Source: Deltaproteobacteria bacterium (GTDB lineage Bacteria > Desulfobacterota > Desulfobacteria > Desulfobacterales > GCA-2748835). Taken from it: a DNA stretch of 64,000 nucleotides. The stretch covers positions 105,863-169,862 of the forward strand of contig PDTL01000014.1 in NCBI GenBank assembly GCA_002748835.1, written 5' to 3'. This document shows positions 1-8,865 of this stretch, piece by piece. How positions within the stretch are numbered: the first letter of the stretch is position 1; the number at the start of each line of letters is the position of its first letter. A program made the translations under genes and the position numbers. The notes below the pieces were generated by a model. It saw only the letters and a list, made by a program, of their open reading frames with translations, was not told where the DNA came from and made no database searches.

Positions 1-1077
1 CCGACCTTCTTTATGTCGGTTCCCCGGATTTATGAGCGGATCTACAAGCGACTACAGTTGCAGCTGCATGCGTCTAGCGGATTTCGGAAACGGCTGTTTG
101 AACGGGCCATTCGGGTCGGCTGTTCGGTCATCGGCCAGCGAATCGCCATCGACGGCTGGGTGGATATGACCGAAGGAAAAGACGTGGTGCGTCAGATGCC
201 CCTGGGGCTCAAGTTGCAATATCGGTTGATGGACAAACTTCTGTTTTCCAAAGCCCGGGAACAGATGGGTGGACGGCTCCGGTTCGCTTTTTCCGCAGCC
301 GGAAGCCTGCCTGCAGACCTCTGCAAACTGTTTCTCGCCATGGGCATTCCCATACTCGAAGGGTACGGGTCCACAGAAACCTGCAATACCTTGACGCTGA
401 ACCCGATTCATCGGATTCTGCCCGGTTCGGTGGGCGCCCCCTGTATTGGGGTAACTGGCCGTATGGGGAAAGACGGTGAGTGGGAAGTCAAAGGCGAGGC
501 CCTGTTCATGCGCTACTGGAATCAGCCTGACGCCACAGCAGATGCGTTTACGGACGACGGTTTTTTCAAGACCGGTGATATCGTGGAACCCGTTTCCCCG
601 GAGACGATTCGGATTATTGACCGAAAGAAAGGGCTGCTGGTGCTGGATACGGGGAAAACGGTGTCTTCCTCAAAGGTGGAGAGCCTTTTTTTAAAGAGCA
701 ATATGATCGACACCGTGGTGCCGGTGGCAACCGGTCAGAAGTATGTGACCGCCCTGATCATTCCGGATCTGGATGGGATGCTTGCGTATCTGGACAACCG
801 GAAGGTACCCTATGATCGAGACGCCCTCACGTTTGAAAACGGTCACTGCATGGCTGCCGGGCAGGATGTGGTGACCCATTCGGATGTGGTTGCTCGGATC
901 GCGGAAGAGGTTCAGTTTGCCAACCGGCTGCTTGAACCCCATGAGCGGATCAAGTATTACCACATCACAAACCGGAAGCTTCAGATCGAAAGGGGTGAGC
1001 TGACACCGACCTTGAAAGTCCGGCGCAATACGGTATTGGCGAATTTTGCCGACGCGATTGCGCTGCTGTATCAGTGA
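1..1077 (+). CDS. Long-chain acyl-CoA synthetase (AMP-forming), C-terminal part
   Basis: The frame is open to the left edge (it reads P-T-F-F before the first internal Met), so the N-terminal part lies outside the window. The visible 358 codons hold typical ANL-superfamily motifs: the YGSTET adenylate-binding motif near residue 120 of the visible part, the TGD motif (FFKTGDI) and the DRKKG hinge (IIDRKKGLLVLDTGK), followed by the small C-terminal domain. The family activates fatty acids to acyl-CoA with ATP. Its stop overlaps the GTG start of the next gene (GTGA), so the two are probably co-transcribed and translationally coupled. Substrate chain length cannot be read from the sequence. Confidence 0.9.
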   Translation, partial: PTFFMSVPRIYERIYKRLQLQLHASSGFRKRLFERAIRVGCSVIGQRIAIDGWVDMTEGKDVVRQMPLGLKLQYRLMDKLLFSKAREQMGGRLRFAFSAAGSLPADLCKLFLAMGIPILEGYGSTETCNTLTLNPIHRILPGSVGAPCIGVTGRMGKDGEWEVKGEALFMRYWNQPDATADAFTDDGFFKTGDIVEPVSPETIRIIDRKKGLLVLDTGKTVSSSKVESLFLKSNMIDTVVPVATGQKYVTALIIPDLDGMLAYLDNRKVPYDRDALTFENGHCMAAGQDVVTHSDVVARIAEEVQFANRLLEPHERIKYYHITNRKLQIERGELTPTLKVRRNTVLANFADAIALLYQ

Positions 1078-1631
1078 TAGAAGCGATGATAACCCTAGAG
1101 GAAACCATAGTCGTTGAAGGCCGGGACGATGAAAGTGCCGTCAAACGGGCTGTGTCGGCACAGGTGATTATCACTAGCGGGTTCGGTATTAAAAAGGAAA
1201 CCTTTCGCCGGATTGCCTTTGCAAAAGAACGAACCGGTGTGATCATCTTCACGGATCCGGATACGGCGGGCGAGCAGATCCGAAAGCGGATCGACAAACG
1301 AATCCCGGGATGCCGGCACGCCTACTTGAGCCGTGCCCAGTCAGACAAAAAGGGGAATATCGGCGTGGAAAACGCCAGCCCGGAAGCGATCCGGGCCGCA
1401 TTGGCCAGGGCCCGGTGCCGGCAGACGGAATCCCGGGAGATTTACACGGTCAGGGAGATGATCCGCTGGGGATTGTCCGGCAGTCCGGATGCCGCCGTGC
1501 GGCGGGATGCTCTGGGCGAAATCCTGGGGGTGGGATATGGAAATGCCAAGCAGTTTTTAAAACGACTCAACCATTATGCGATTGCAGAAGATGAAATCCT
1601 GCAGGCGATTGAGACGCTTGATTCTGTATGA
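1074..1631 (+). CDS. rnmV: Ribonuclease M5 (Toprim-domain 5S rRNA maturase)
   Basis: The 185-aa product matches RNase M5 along its length. It has an N-terminal Toprim domain with the acidic Glu in VVEGRDD and the DxD-type motif FTDPDTAG, then the family-typical IGVENASPEAIR block and a C-terminal GYGNAKQFLKRL segment. RNase M5 trims 5S rRNA precursors and is best known from Bacillota. The GTG start at 1074 overlaps the acyl-CoA synthetase stop; an ATG at 1086 is an alternative. Toprim catalytic residues look intact, so activity is plausible. The Gram-negative context is unusual. Confidence 0.88.
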   Translation: MIEAMITLEETIVVEGRDDESAVKRAVSAQVIITSGFGIKKETFRRIAFAKERTGVIIFTDPDTAGEQIRKRIDKRIPGCRHAYLSRAQSDKKGNIGVENASPEAIRAALARARCRQTESREIYTVREMIRWGLSGSPDAAVRRDALGEILGVGYGNAKQFLKRLNHYAIAEDEILQAIETLDSV

Positions 1632-1660
1632 AAAACAAAAAGCCTGCCTCCGGCGGGCAG
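1630..1660 (-). terminator. Rho-independent terminator of the octaheme cytochrome gene
   Basis: A stem CCTGCC / GGCAGG with a short GC-rich loop is preceded on the plus strand by an A-rich run. Read on the minus strand this is a hairpin followed by a T-rich tract, placed just after the stop of the cytochrome gene. Plus-strand reading lacks a T tract, so it mainly serves the minus strand. Confidence 0.6.
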
Positions 1661-1694
1661 GGGGATGATCCGCCTCTGCACCCTCCAGTTTTTA

Positions 1695-3197
1695 CTACTT
1701 TGACATTCGGTTGATCAGTCGTCTCTGTGCCAGCCAGTCATGCATCCGGATCTGAGTGCCGGAGAGATGATACCGCCCGTCCGCGAATACCCCATAATCC
1801 CCCCCGCCAGCCATGGCAGATGTAAAGCGGATGGTAGTTGCGTAAAACAGCCACCCGTCACACCACATGCGTTCAATGGCTTCGTCAAACGGATTGCCGC
1901 CTGCCTTGATACCGGTTGCCAGGTCCTCTTTCCAGGCGGCCTGAACCATTTCCGTCAGTACACGGATATCCTGTTGCGTCCGTTTTAACGTTGCGTCAAA
2001 TCGGTTCCAGTGCCCCCTGACCCAGCTGGTGTCATGGCAGGCAAGGCAGGTGGCCTGCAGGGTTTGGGTTCGTTTTTTCTGGGTGGCTGTGGTGATGAGA
2101 AAACGGTCTGCGGGCCGGCCGTCAAAGTCGGTGGGCAAGGGCAGACCGGCCCGGTTGCGGATGATCGTGGTGTCCGGTGAAACCGGCTGCGGATGCGCGT
2201 AGATCAGGCCGAAGAGGCGCCACGAGAGCCGGTCTTTCATTTCATGACTCCGCTTCTGGATCTGATTCCCATCTGTATCCGCCAATTGGCTGATATGGCA
2301 GGCCGCACAGGTGGGAGTGGTGAAATCTTTTCCCAGGGTCCAAGGCGTTGCGTCAAAATTCCATCCGGCGTTCTGGGCACTGTAGATACTGCCGTGTTTG
2401 CTGGTCATGTAGACCTTGTAGGCCGGCACATCCGGCCCCATATGACATTCCCGGCAGGCCTCAGGCTTACGGGCCATTGCCATGGAAAAACGGTGACGCG
2501 GGTGACAGGCTGTGCAGGTGCCTTTGCTGCCGTCTAAGTTGATGCGGCCGCATCCCTGGTTGGGCCATCCGGAGATAACGGGAAAGATCAGCTCGCCCAC
2601 CTCTGTATCCCGGGTTTCGGTTCCTTTGACGGAGAGTCGGGTGCCATGGCAGTAATAACAGGCCCCTTCCCGTGCAAGCGGTTCTTTTTCCGCTGGAGAA
2701 AACCTGCCGGTCGTCTGGTTGAACTGGCCTAAAATAGCAGTTTCTAGCTGGTGGTAGACCGGGTTGTCTCTCAGATTGCCCACCGCATGGGACATGATGT
2801 TTTTCCGATACTGATCTGCTTCGGTGGTATGACAGGTCCGGCAGTCGTCCGGCGAAACCACCACATGGATATCATAGCCGTTGTGTTCGAAGGTATCCCT
2901 GTGCTGGCTGGGCCGCAGGGTATGGCATTCGGCGCACCCCACACGGGATGTTTTGAGCGTGTCCGGCAGATTTTTTGCCGATATCTTTCGGGAAGGTGTG
3001 GGCACACCCATGGCCTGTGCCGGAGAAACAGCCGAATGACGGCTTTTAGACCAGTCTTCGACAATACCGGGATGCAGGCTGCTGTGGCAGCCGATACAGG
3101 TTTCAGTTGCCTCACTCATGGGTGCGGCAGACGCATCGGCAGGCGGCAGAAAAAAGATGGAAACCCCTATCAGGGCGATGAAAAAACAAAAACGCAC
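1695..3197 (-). CDS. Octaheme c-type cytochrome, hydroxylamine oxidoreductase (HAO) family
   Basis: Eight CxxCH heme-attachment motifs occur in order (CIGCH, CAECH, CRTCH, CYYCH, CTACH, CRECH, CAACH, CLACH), with an N-terminal signal peptide ending near ADASAAP. The KHG motif between hemes 6 and 7 and the CAACHIS block are HAO-family features. I chose GTG at 3197 rather than the ATG at 3248: AGGAGGT lies 6 bases upstream and the signal peptide then begins with a charged residue. HAO-family proteins act in the periplasm either oxidising hydroxylamine or, in anaerobes, reducing nitrite or hydroxylamine. Direction here is unknown because the P460-type cross-linking Tyr cannot be placed by eye. 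It is a single gene with its own terminator. Confidence 0.85.
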   Translation of the reverse strand: MRFCFFIALIGVSIFFLPPADASAAPMSEATETCIGCHSSLHPGIVEDWSKSRHSAVSPAQAMGVPTPSRKISAKNLPDTLKTSRVGCAECHTLRPSQHRDTFEHNGYDIHVVVSPDDCRTCHTTEADQYRKNIMSHAVGNLRDNPVYHQLETAILGQFNQTTGRFSPAEKEPLAREGACYYCHGTRLSVKGTETRDTEVGELIFPVISGWPNQGCGRINLDGSKGTCTACHPRHRFSMAMARKPEACRECHMGPDVPAYKVYMTSKHGSIYSAQNAGWNFDATPWTLGKDFTTPTCAACHISQLADTDGNQIQKRSHEMKDRLSWRLFGLIYAHPQPVSPDTTIIRNRAGLPLPTDFDGRPADRFLITTATQKKRTQTLQATCLACHDTSWVRGHWNRFDATLKRTQQDIRVLTEMVQAAWKEDLATGIKAGGNPFDEAIERMWCDGWLFYATTIRFTSAMAGGGDYGVFADGRYHLSGTQIRMHDWLAQRRLINRMSK

Positions 3198-3303
3198 GTA
3201 CGCACCTCCTGTGTCATGATCCCAGACATCATTTGCGGCATTATGCACGACCTGCTTTACAGACGCAAGGGCTCATCCCCCTTTAGGGAAAAGGGTTTGA
3301 AAA

Positions 3304-3585
3304 GCCGTTAGGGTTGGTGGGTATCGTGCCATCGGGCAGACCGGATGCGGGGAAAGCTGCGGCGTGGTCTATGATGCGGGTGATGACACCTATCAGACCT
3401 ATCTGGAAAAGGATGTCCCGGCGTTGATCGCGCATTTGAAACAGCTGGATCTGATATTTGAAAATAAAGCCGGGCAGTGGGTTCGGTTGCCGGTGGGGTT
3501 TTTGGCTGTTTTTGATCAGCCGCCAGCGGTTGACGGTAAGTCCCTGTCAAAAACGGCAGGCCAAAAGCGAAACACATGGATTTGA
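3304..3585 (+). pseudogene. Possible gene remnant of unknown family
   Basis: An open frame from a stop at 3298 to 3585 contains GCGESCGVVYD and a helical stretch (YLEKDVPALIAHLKQLD) that looks protein-like, but there is no ATG and no clear Shine-Dalgarno sequence; GTG 3364 is the best start. It lies in the 490-base gap between the divergent cytochrome and yfaZ-like genes. I do not recognise a family. It could be a decayed gene tail or a chance open frame. Confidence 0.25.
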
Positions 3586-3687
3586 GGGTCAGGATAACCG
3601 CTGTGGCAGTTGATTTTAGGGCCGGTTTATGTCACAACACAGGGGGGTAAGGGTAGGGAGAATCCGACGCGATCAGGAGGAACACAC

Positions 3688-4290
3688 ATGATGCATATCC
3701 GGCGTTTTTTTCTGACCATTGCGGTGCTTTTTTTTGTATCCCTCATATCCGGGGAAACCACTGCTGCAGAATACCGACTGGGCCTGAAGGTCAATCATAC
3801 CACTGTGGATGCATCCCTGGAAAGGATCGGTGCAGTCCGTCGGGGCAATGTGTGCATCGGCGTGGTAGGTACCTACAAGGACACGGACTACTGGACCGCA
3901 GGCGGAAAGGTGTCGATGACCAGCAACCAGCTTCACCCGGACTTCCAATACGGGGTTGGGTTCAAAGGATTGGGCGGGAATGTTGAACAGGATCACCGGG
4001 ATGAAGATCTGGCCCTGATGGCATTTACCGTTGATCTCTCTTACGATATCCCGCCGGCCGTCAATCCGATTCCCCTTCCCATTGATCTGTATGCAGGTGT
4101 ATCCATGGCCCCAAAGCCGCTCTGTTTTTCAGACGGGAAAACTTACGGCGATTTCCGCCTGGGCACGGGGTGGTATATTATGGAGAACGCCATTATTTTT
4201 GCCGAATATCGGTATACGGAGTTCCGGTTTGAAGACGTCCGGTCTGTGTATGACAATATCGCCCTGATCGGTTATTCGGTCCGGTTCTGA
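3688..4290 (+). CDS. YfaZ-like outer-membrane beta-barrel protein
   Basis: The 200-aa product has a cleavable signal peptide (MMHIRRFFLTIAVLFFVSLIS, cut near TTAAE) followed by alternating aromatic and polar strands and ends in YSVRF, a terminal Phe typical of Bam-assembled barrels. Overall pattern fits the YfaZ family of small putative porins. AGGAGG ends 8 bases before the ATG at 3688, supporting this start over the longer open frame from 3610. Substrate is unknown. It is convergent with hslO, with the two stops 19 bases apart or overlapping in the same short region. Confidence 0.7.
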   Translation: MMHIRRFFLTIAVLFFVSLISGETTAAEYRLGLKVNHTTVDASLERIGAVRRGNVCIGVVGTYKDTDYWTAGGKVSMTSNQLHPDFQYGVGFKGLGGNVEQDHRDEDLALMAFTVDLSYDIPPAVNPIPLPIDLYAGVSMAPKPLCFSDGKTYGDFRLGTGWYIMENAIIFAEYRYTEFRFEDVRSVYDNIALIGYSVRF

Positions 4291-5204
4291 TACAAGCGTT
4301 CCAGGGCTTCCTGGCTAAAATGATAGTGGGTATTGCAGTTGTGACAGGTCACGCTGACCGGGAACGGCCCGTTTGTGGCCATGTCTTTTAAGTCCTCCAC
4401 CGGGAGGGTATGGAGCATGGCGCTGATTTTTTCCTGGTTGCAGGGACAATAAAAGGCAGCCCGTTTGGAGGCGAGTATTCGCGGGGCCATGGCAGCGAAT
4501 GCCGGCTGGATTCGGGTCTCCATGGGCGTGTCTTCTCCTGCCCAGTCGCCGATGGAGGGCAGGGTGGTGACTGCTGTCTCGATTTCCGCGAGCACCCTGT
4601 CATTTGCCCCGGGAAGTGCCTGGAGAAACAGACCGGCTGCCCCGCGGACCTCACCTTGTTTGTCAAAGGTGATGGAGAGCGTGATCGCTGTGGGGATCTG
4701 CTCGGACTCCAGGAAATACTGGGCAATATCCTGGGCAATGTTGCCGTGCTGCAGGATGATTTTTCCTGAATATGGTTCCCGTGCGTTTTCAATGCGCCGG
4801 GTCAGGGTCAGAAATCCGGCCCCGAAATAGGGGGATAGATTGAAATCTTCCAGCGGCTCGGTCACCGGAATCGGGTTTTGTTTGAGATACCCCCGCACTT
4901 CGCCAAAACTGCTCGCCTCCACAGACAGCCCTTTGATTGGTCCGGAGCAGTCGATGGACAGTGCCATACGGGCATCTCCCTTGACGCAGGCAGTAGACAG
5001 CAGGGTACCCATGTACGCGTGGCCCAGAACCAGGGTTTCGAGAACCCCCAGCCCGTGGGCCTCACGCATATCCTTGACCACTCGGGTGGCGGTGAGAAAG
5101 GCCCCCCGAATTTGGTCGTCGGCCATCATGAAGGTGTGAAGCCGGTCTTTCCGGCCTTCTTTGAGTTTTGCTTTCAGGGCTTCTGCTGCCATCTGTTGAG
5201 TCAT
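4272..5204 (-). CDS. hslO: Redox-regulated chaperone Hsp33
   Basis: The 310-aa product carries the Hsp33 fold and the C-terminal redox zinc centre with four cysteines in CPC and CHNC (CxC...CxxC). Hsp33 is a cytosolic holdase switched on by oxidative unfolding when its zinc-bound cysteines form disulfides. The open frame extends to 5438, but homology begins at MTQQMAAEAL, so I place the start at ATG 5204 with a modest AAGAGA ribosome site. The upstream 29-codon gene at 5297-5386 may be in the same transcript. Confidence 0.9.
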   Translation of the reverse strand: MTQQMAAEALKAKLKEGRKDRLHTFMMADDQIRGAFLTATRVVKDMREAHGLGVLETLVLGHAYMGTLLSTACVKGDARMALSIDCSGPIKGLSVEASSFGEVRGYLKQNPIPVTEPLEDFNLSPYFGAGFLTLTRRIENAREPYSGKIILQHGNIAQDIAQYFLESEQIPTAITLSITFDKQGEVRGAAGLFLQALPGANDRVLAEIETAVTTLPSIGDWAGEDTPMETRIQPAFAAMAPRILASKRAAFYCPCNQEKISAMLHTLPVEDLKDMATNGPFPVSVTCHNCNTHYHFSQEALERLYQNRTE

Positions 5205-5296
5205 ACGTCTCTTGATTCCGCTTTTGTTTCGTCTGGTGTCTGTGCGTCGGGGGTGGATTCGGTTGCTTTGCCTGGCACCTGACAGGCATCTCGTAG

Positions 5297-5386
5297 TCAG
5301 GTGTTGATGCCCATGCGGGGCAGGATGATGACTTGCAGCAGCCACCAGACAATAAAAAGCGCTAAAAATAAAAATACGGTATTCAT
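5297..5386 (-). CDS. 29-residue single-pass membrane peptide
   Basis: A strong Shine-Dalgarno AAGGAGG sits 10 bases before ATG 5386. The peptide begins MNTVFLFLALFIVWWLL, one continuous hydrophobic helix, and ends QVIILPRMGINT before TGA. It is too short for routine gene calling. It lies 92 bases upstream of hslO on the same strand. The combination of ribosome site, helix and charged tail argues for a real small protein, but I know no family for it. Confidence 0.6.
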   Translation of the reverse strand: MNTVFLFLALFIVWWLLQVIILPRMGINT

Positions 5387-5535
5387 GTTGCGAATGCCTC
5401 CTTATACGATTTGGATTGAAGACAGCCTGACGCAGCACTGAGGGGCCGGGCGTTTTAACCCGAAACCTCAGATAAAATTTTTCAGTTTCTTAAACCCCAT
5501 ACTTCCGAAAAGGTGCGCAGTACGCCCGGTTTCTC

Positions 5536-5757
5536 TCAAGCGTTTTGCTGGCCTTTATTTTTTCCGGCTTTAATTTGAGTGATGGTATCATCCAAGGATA
5601 TGCCATTTAGCCAAGTATCGCGTTCTTTTGGATAGTCTCCTTCGCCTGCAGAGAATTGGTTGAGAAACCGAATCGTATCAATACCCCCCATTTCCTTGAC
5701 TAAAATGTGAGTCGCCTGGTGGTTCATTTCAGAAGCGGGCCTTGCTTGTGTATTCAT
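5536..5757 (-). CDS. Small conserved-looking protein, possibly an orphan antitoxin-like family
   Basis: The 73-aa product is hydrophilic and helical. The core (ILVKEMGGIDTIRFLNQF, then GDYPKERDTWLNGISLDDTITQI) resembles a family of ~70-aa proteins I have seen next to toxin-like genes, but no toxin partner is adjacent here. Function is not assigned. It lies downstream of hslO's promoter region and upstream of the chemoreceptor gene on the same strand. Confidence 0.6.
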   Translation of the reverse strand: MNTQARPASEMNHQATHILVKEMGGIDTIRFLNQFSAGEGDYPKERDTWLNGISLDDTITQIKAGKNKGQQNA

Positions 5758-5802
5758 ATTTCCAACTTCCTAGATAAAAAAGATGGCCACAGATTAATAC
5801 TT

Positions 5803-8232
5803 TTATTTTTTTTCAGACGCTTGTGTCCGTTTTAAGCACGCCTCTGTTTTAATCCGGTCAACAGAGTCAAAAAGCGTATTCTGAAGGGCCTCCACTTCCA
5901 TGATCATTCCAATGACATCATCAAAACCGCGGTCATAATTTTTGCCGAGTGCAAGCAACTTGTCTATTTTTTCCTGGAGCTGGTTGTTGGTCTCAACTGT
6001 TTTTTTCCACGCTTTAGTATCGGTAAAACTCCGCCCGGCACTTTTGGTAATCCACTGATTGAAAGGTGAGGGTTTTTCCTCACTAGCCGAGACGGTCTTG
6101 GCTGAAATGGCTTCTGTGAGTGCACAGGTATAGTTGATCATTTCAAGTTTAAGCGCCGCGATTTCAAAAACAAACTCCATATCACAGATTTGATCCATGG
6201 GGCGTTTCAGGGTTTTGGCCCGCTGTGCGGTTGCCACCAGGCTGTCAATTTCAAATTGTACCGCTTCGGAATATTGGCTCACGCTCTCACTGACGGAGGT
6301 GTTTATTTCATTGATTCTACCCACTTCCTCAGATGTCGTGGAAAGCACGGACATCATCTTTAGCTGTTCGTTTGATCCCTCTGCAACCTGATTGACTGTA
6401 TGGACAACGGAATTGATCGTATTGTTTATTTCGGCCAAGGCCTGCTTGGTCTGAAAGGATAGGGCCTTAACCTCTTGGGATACAACGGCAAATCCTTTAC
6501 CATGTTCTCCTGCACGGGCGGCTTCAATGGTGGCATTCAGCGCCAGCAGATCTGTTTGTTCGGCTATATCGGTTATAGTGCTGATAATATTTTTCATCAG
6601 CCGGGTTTGCTCAAGCAGGGAACCCACCTTTTCATTGTTTATTTCGATATGACTGGATATTTCCCGGATGGATGCGATGGATGTGTTAATTGATGCAGAC
6701 TGCTTTGTGGCCGCATCCTGAAGTTCATCTGATACCTGATTCAGCATCTCTGCACTTTTTTCCAGTTTTTCACCGATATTGAAGATAAATGACATCAATT
6801 CGGAAATAGATATCCCCAAGGTGTTGATGGAGGAGATAACCCCGCCCATACTGCCTGATGCATGCCCGACTTCAAGCTGTATTGTGAAATTTGATTCTGA
6901 AAATGACAAAATTGCGTTGGATATATTCTCAAATTGCTCGCGGGTGCTTGATAGCAGACGGTTGAAGTTATCCACAAGCAGGGTAAAATCTTCCTGCTCC
7001 GTATTGGTTTCCAGCTGCAGGTGGTAAAAACCACTTTGAACCTGTTTAACAGCCGATTCCACTTCAGCGATGGTTTGAATATTCTGTTCGGCAATAGTGT
7101 TGTCACGAAGAAAAAGGGCTTTTGTTTTTACCATGTTTTCATTGATGACCGCGGCCATTTCACCGATTTCATCTCGTGAAGCGATAGGTATGGGTTCCGC
7201 ATCCTTCTTTTCCCGGTTTAAAAATCCAAAAAAGTCGGTCAGGCCGTTTCGAAACCTTGTCAATGGTTTCAGCACCATCCAGTGAAGCGACACCATCATA
7301 CACACCAGAACCACAGCCATGAGCGTGACAATCAAGGCCAGGTAGGAATAGGATATCCGCTTGGCGACAGCCAGACGGGAGTTAAGGATCTCTATATTTT
7401 CACCGATGACATGGATGCCTACCTGTTTATCCTGAAAATCCAGGACGGGCTTGAATGTGACAAAGTAATTTTCAGTTATCAGGTATCCCTGTTCGAGCAG
7501 GGTCTGATAATCCAGCTTCTGGGCAAATCTCACCGTTTCCTCAGTGAACCATTTCTTGTTGGACACATAATAACGGTCAATTTTTACGTTTTTACCAAGG
7601 GCGGGGGACAGGGCGGCCAGTTGCGCATTGGCAAGTAGTATATAGTGTTTTCCAGCCTTTTTGAAATCACGGTTAACGCTGCCAACGCCTTGAATAAACT
7701 CCAGGGTGCCTAAATATTCGCCCGCTGCTGAAACTGGGACAATACCGCGAATGGTAAGCCCCACAAATCCGGCCTCGAACCCGGACCAGCCCTTTTTGTT
7801 CGTCGCCACATATTCCAGACTGTGCCGAAACCCTTTTAAATCGTCTCCATATTTTTTACGATTCCAGCTTCTGACAAAGGACGTGAGATCAGGGGAGTGC
7901 AGGTGGAGTTTGATATTCTGAAAATTTGAGTTTTTCTTATAGAGGCTTCCGATGACACTGATGACTTCATGCGCCAGCTCCCTGTCTTTATGCTGAAGCG
8001 CATTTTGAATATTATGGTTGGCGGCAAAGCCGATGGCATTGGTCAAACCAATATCCTTTTTTTTGTTGACCTGTGCCGTTATCTCATTGTGCAGAGCCGT
8101 TATCCGTTCATCAATCTGCTGCTCAACGAGTCTGTTACTGGTGATCCAGGAGTAGACCATGCCGACACTCACGCCTGTAAGGCCCAGGATGATGATGACA
8201 AAAAGAATTTTTAAGTAGATACTGACTTTCAT
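5803..8232 (-). CDS. Methyl-accepting chemotaxis protein with Cache sensor and degenerate CZB-like tail
   Basis: The 809-aa product has a first membrane helix (residues ~6-28), a periplasmic Cache-type ligand domain (~35-290), a second helix (~294-320), HAMP, and a long cytoplasmic coiled coil. The conserved hairpin tip ([20 protein letters not shown], near 565-585) binds CheA/CheW. After it comes a ~80-residue domain (~684-765) that lines up with the chemoreceptor zinc-binding (CZB) domain but seems to have lost the His/Cys ligands. ATG 8232 was chosen over 8319 because GAGGG precedes it and the membrane helix then starts at residue 6. No CheA, CheW or CheR is in the window. Confidence 0.9.
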   Translation of the reverse strand: MKVSIYLKILFVIIILGLTGVSVGMVYSWITSNRLVEQQIDERITALHNEITAQVNKKKDIGLTNAIGFAANHNIQNALQHKDRELAHEVISVIGSLYKKNSNFQNIKLHLHSPDLTSFVRSWNRKKYGDDLKGFRHSLEYVATNKKGWSGFEAGFVGLTIRGIVPVSAAGEYLGTLEFIQGVGSVNRDFKKAGKHYILLANAQLAALSPALGKNVKIDRYYVSNKKWFTEETVRFAQKLDYQTLLEQGYLITENYFVTFKPVLDFQDKQVGIHVIGENIEILNSRLAVAKRISYSYLALIVTLMAVVLVCMMVSLHWMVLKPLTRFRNGLTDFFGFLNREKKDAEPIPIASRDEIGEMAAVINENMVKTKALFLRDNTIAEQNIQTIAEVESAVKQVQSGFYHLQLETNTEQEDFTLLVDNFNRLLSSTREQFENISNAILSFSESNFTIQLEVGHASGSMGGVISSINTLGISISELMSFIFNIGEKLEKSAEMLNQVSDELQDAATKQSASINTSIASIREISSHIEINNEKVGSLLEQTRLMKNIISTITDIAEQTDLLALNATIEAARAGEHGKGFAVVSQEVKALSFQTKQALAEINNTINSVVHTVNQVAEGSNEQLKMMSVLSTTSEEVGRINEINTSVSESVSQYSEAVQFEIDSLVATAQRAKTLKRPMDQICDMEFVFEIAALKLEMINYTCALTEAISAKTVSASEEKPSPFNQWITKSAGRSFTDTKAWKKTVETNNQLQEKIDKLLALGKNYDRGFDDVIGMIMEVEALQNTLFDSVDRIKTEACLKRTQASEKK

Positions 8233-8496
8233 GTTGCCCTCATAGGGTATTGTCTGAGAAATATAAAACTGACCCCTAACGGCGTACCCACAATGACAGG
8301 CACACCCAGATAAAAACAAGCTAATAAATACAAAACTATATCACAACATTGTTGCGGAGGTCAAATAAGGTTCCAGGCCCCTTCTCTTTCTATGGGCTAT
8401 TCAGACAACGGTATTCACAGGCAGGGTGTCGTTAGCATTCCTAGTCAGGGCATGTGTTCGGACCCCGCCATTGACTACGTCATTTCTGATGGGCGG

Positions 8497-8865
8497 TCAT
8501 TGCTCGTTTCGTTCTCGCCGTTGCGTGATCCAGATGTAATGATGGATGGCTTCAGCATCTTCAGGGGCCAGGTCCACAAACGCACAGCTACAGTGATGGG
8601 GCGGATCAATTCGAATAATTTCAAGGGTCACCGGTAGATGGCGGTTCGGGAGAATGATGTCTCCTGAAATGCGTGTGCCGGTTTCAACGTCCGGAATATC
8701 GATGGACAGCCCAGCCGCACTGATATCGGTCACGGAAAGTGATTTTTCCTGAAACCGCAGGCTCACCGGATTCTTTTCGGGCGGTGTAAACCGAAACGCA
8801 GACCGTCTGTCATACGATTCATGTACAAACAGGGTCGATTCATTTTTTTTCTTTTTCCAGAACAA
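8497..8865 (-). CDS. PilZ-domain protein (c-di-GMP receptor)
   Basis: The product shows both c-di-GMP-binding motifs: an Arg-rich box (DRRSAFRF) and DISAAGLSI of the D/NxSxxG type. The gene follows motB with a 26-base overlap in a different frame. The start is uncertain. TTG at 8865 has AGGAG 8 bases upstream, while an ATG at 8934 would overlap motB by 95 bases. As the last gene of the motAB operon it probably links c-di-GMP to motor output, comparable in role to YcgR, although it is not YcgR itself. Confidence 0.75.
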   Translation of the reverse strand: MFWKKKKNESTLFVHESYDRRSAFRFTPPEKNPVSLRFQEKSLSVTDISAAGLSIDIPDVETGTRISGDIILPNRHLPVTLEIIRIDPPHHCSCAFVDLAPEDAEAIHHYIWITQRRERNEQ

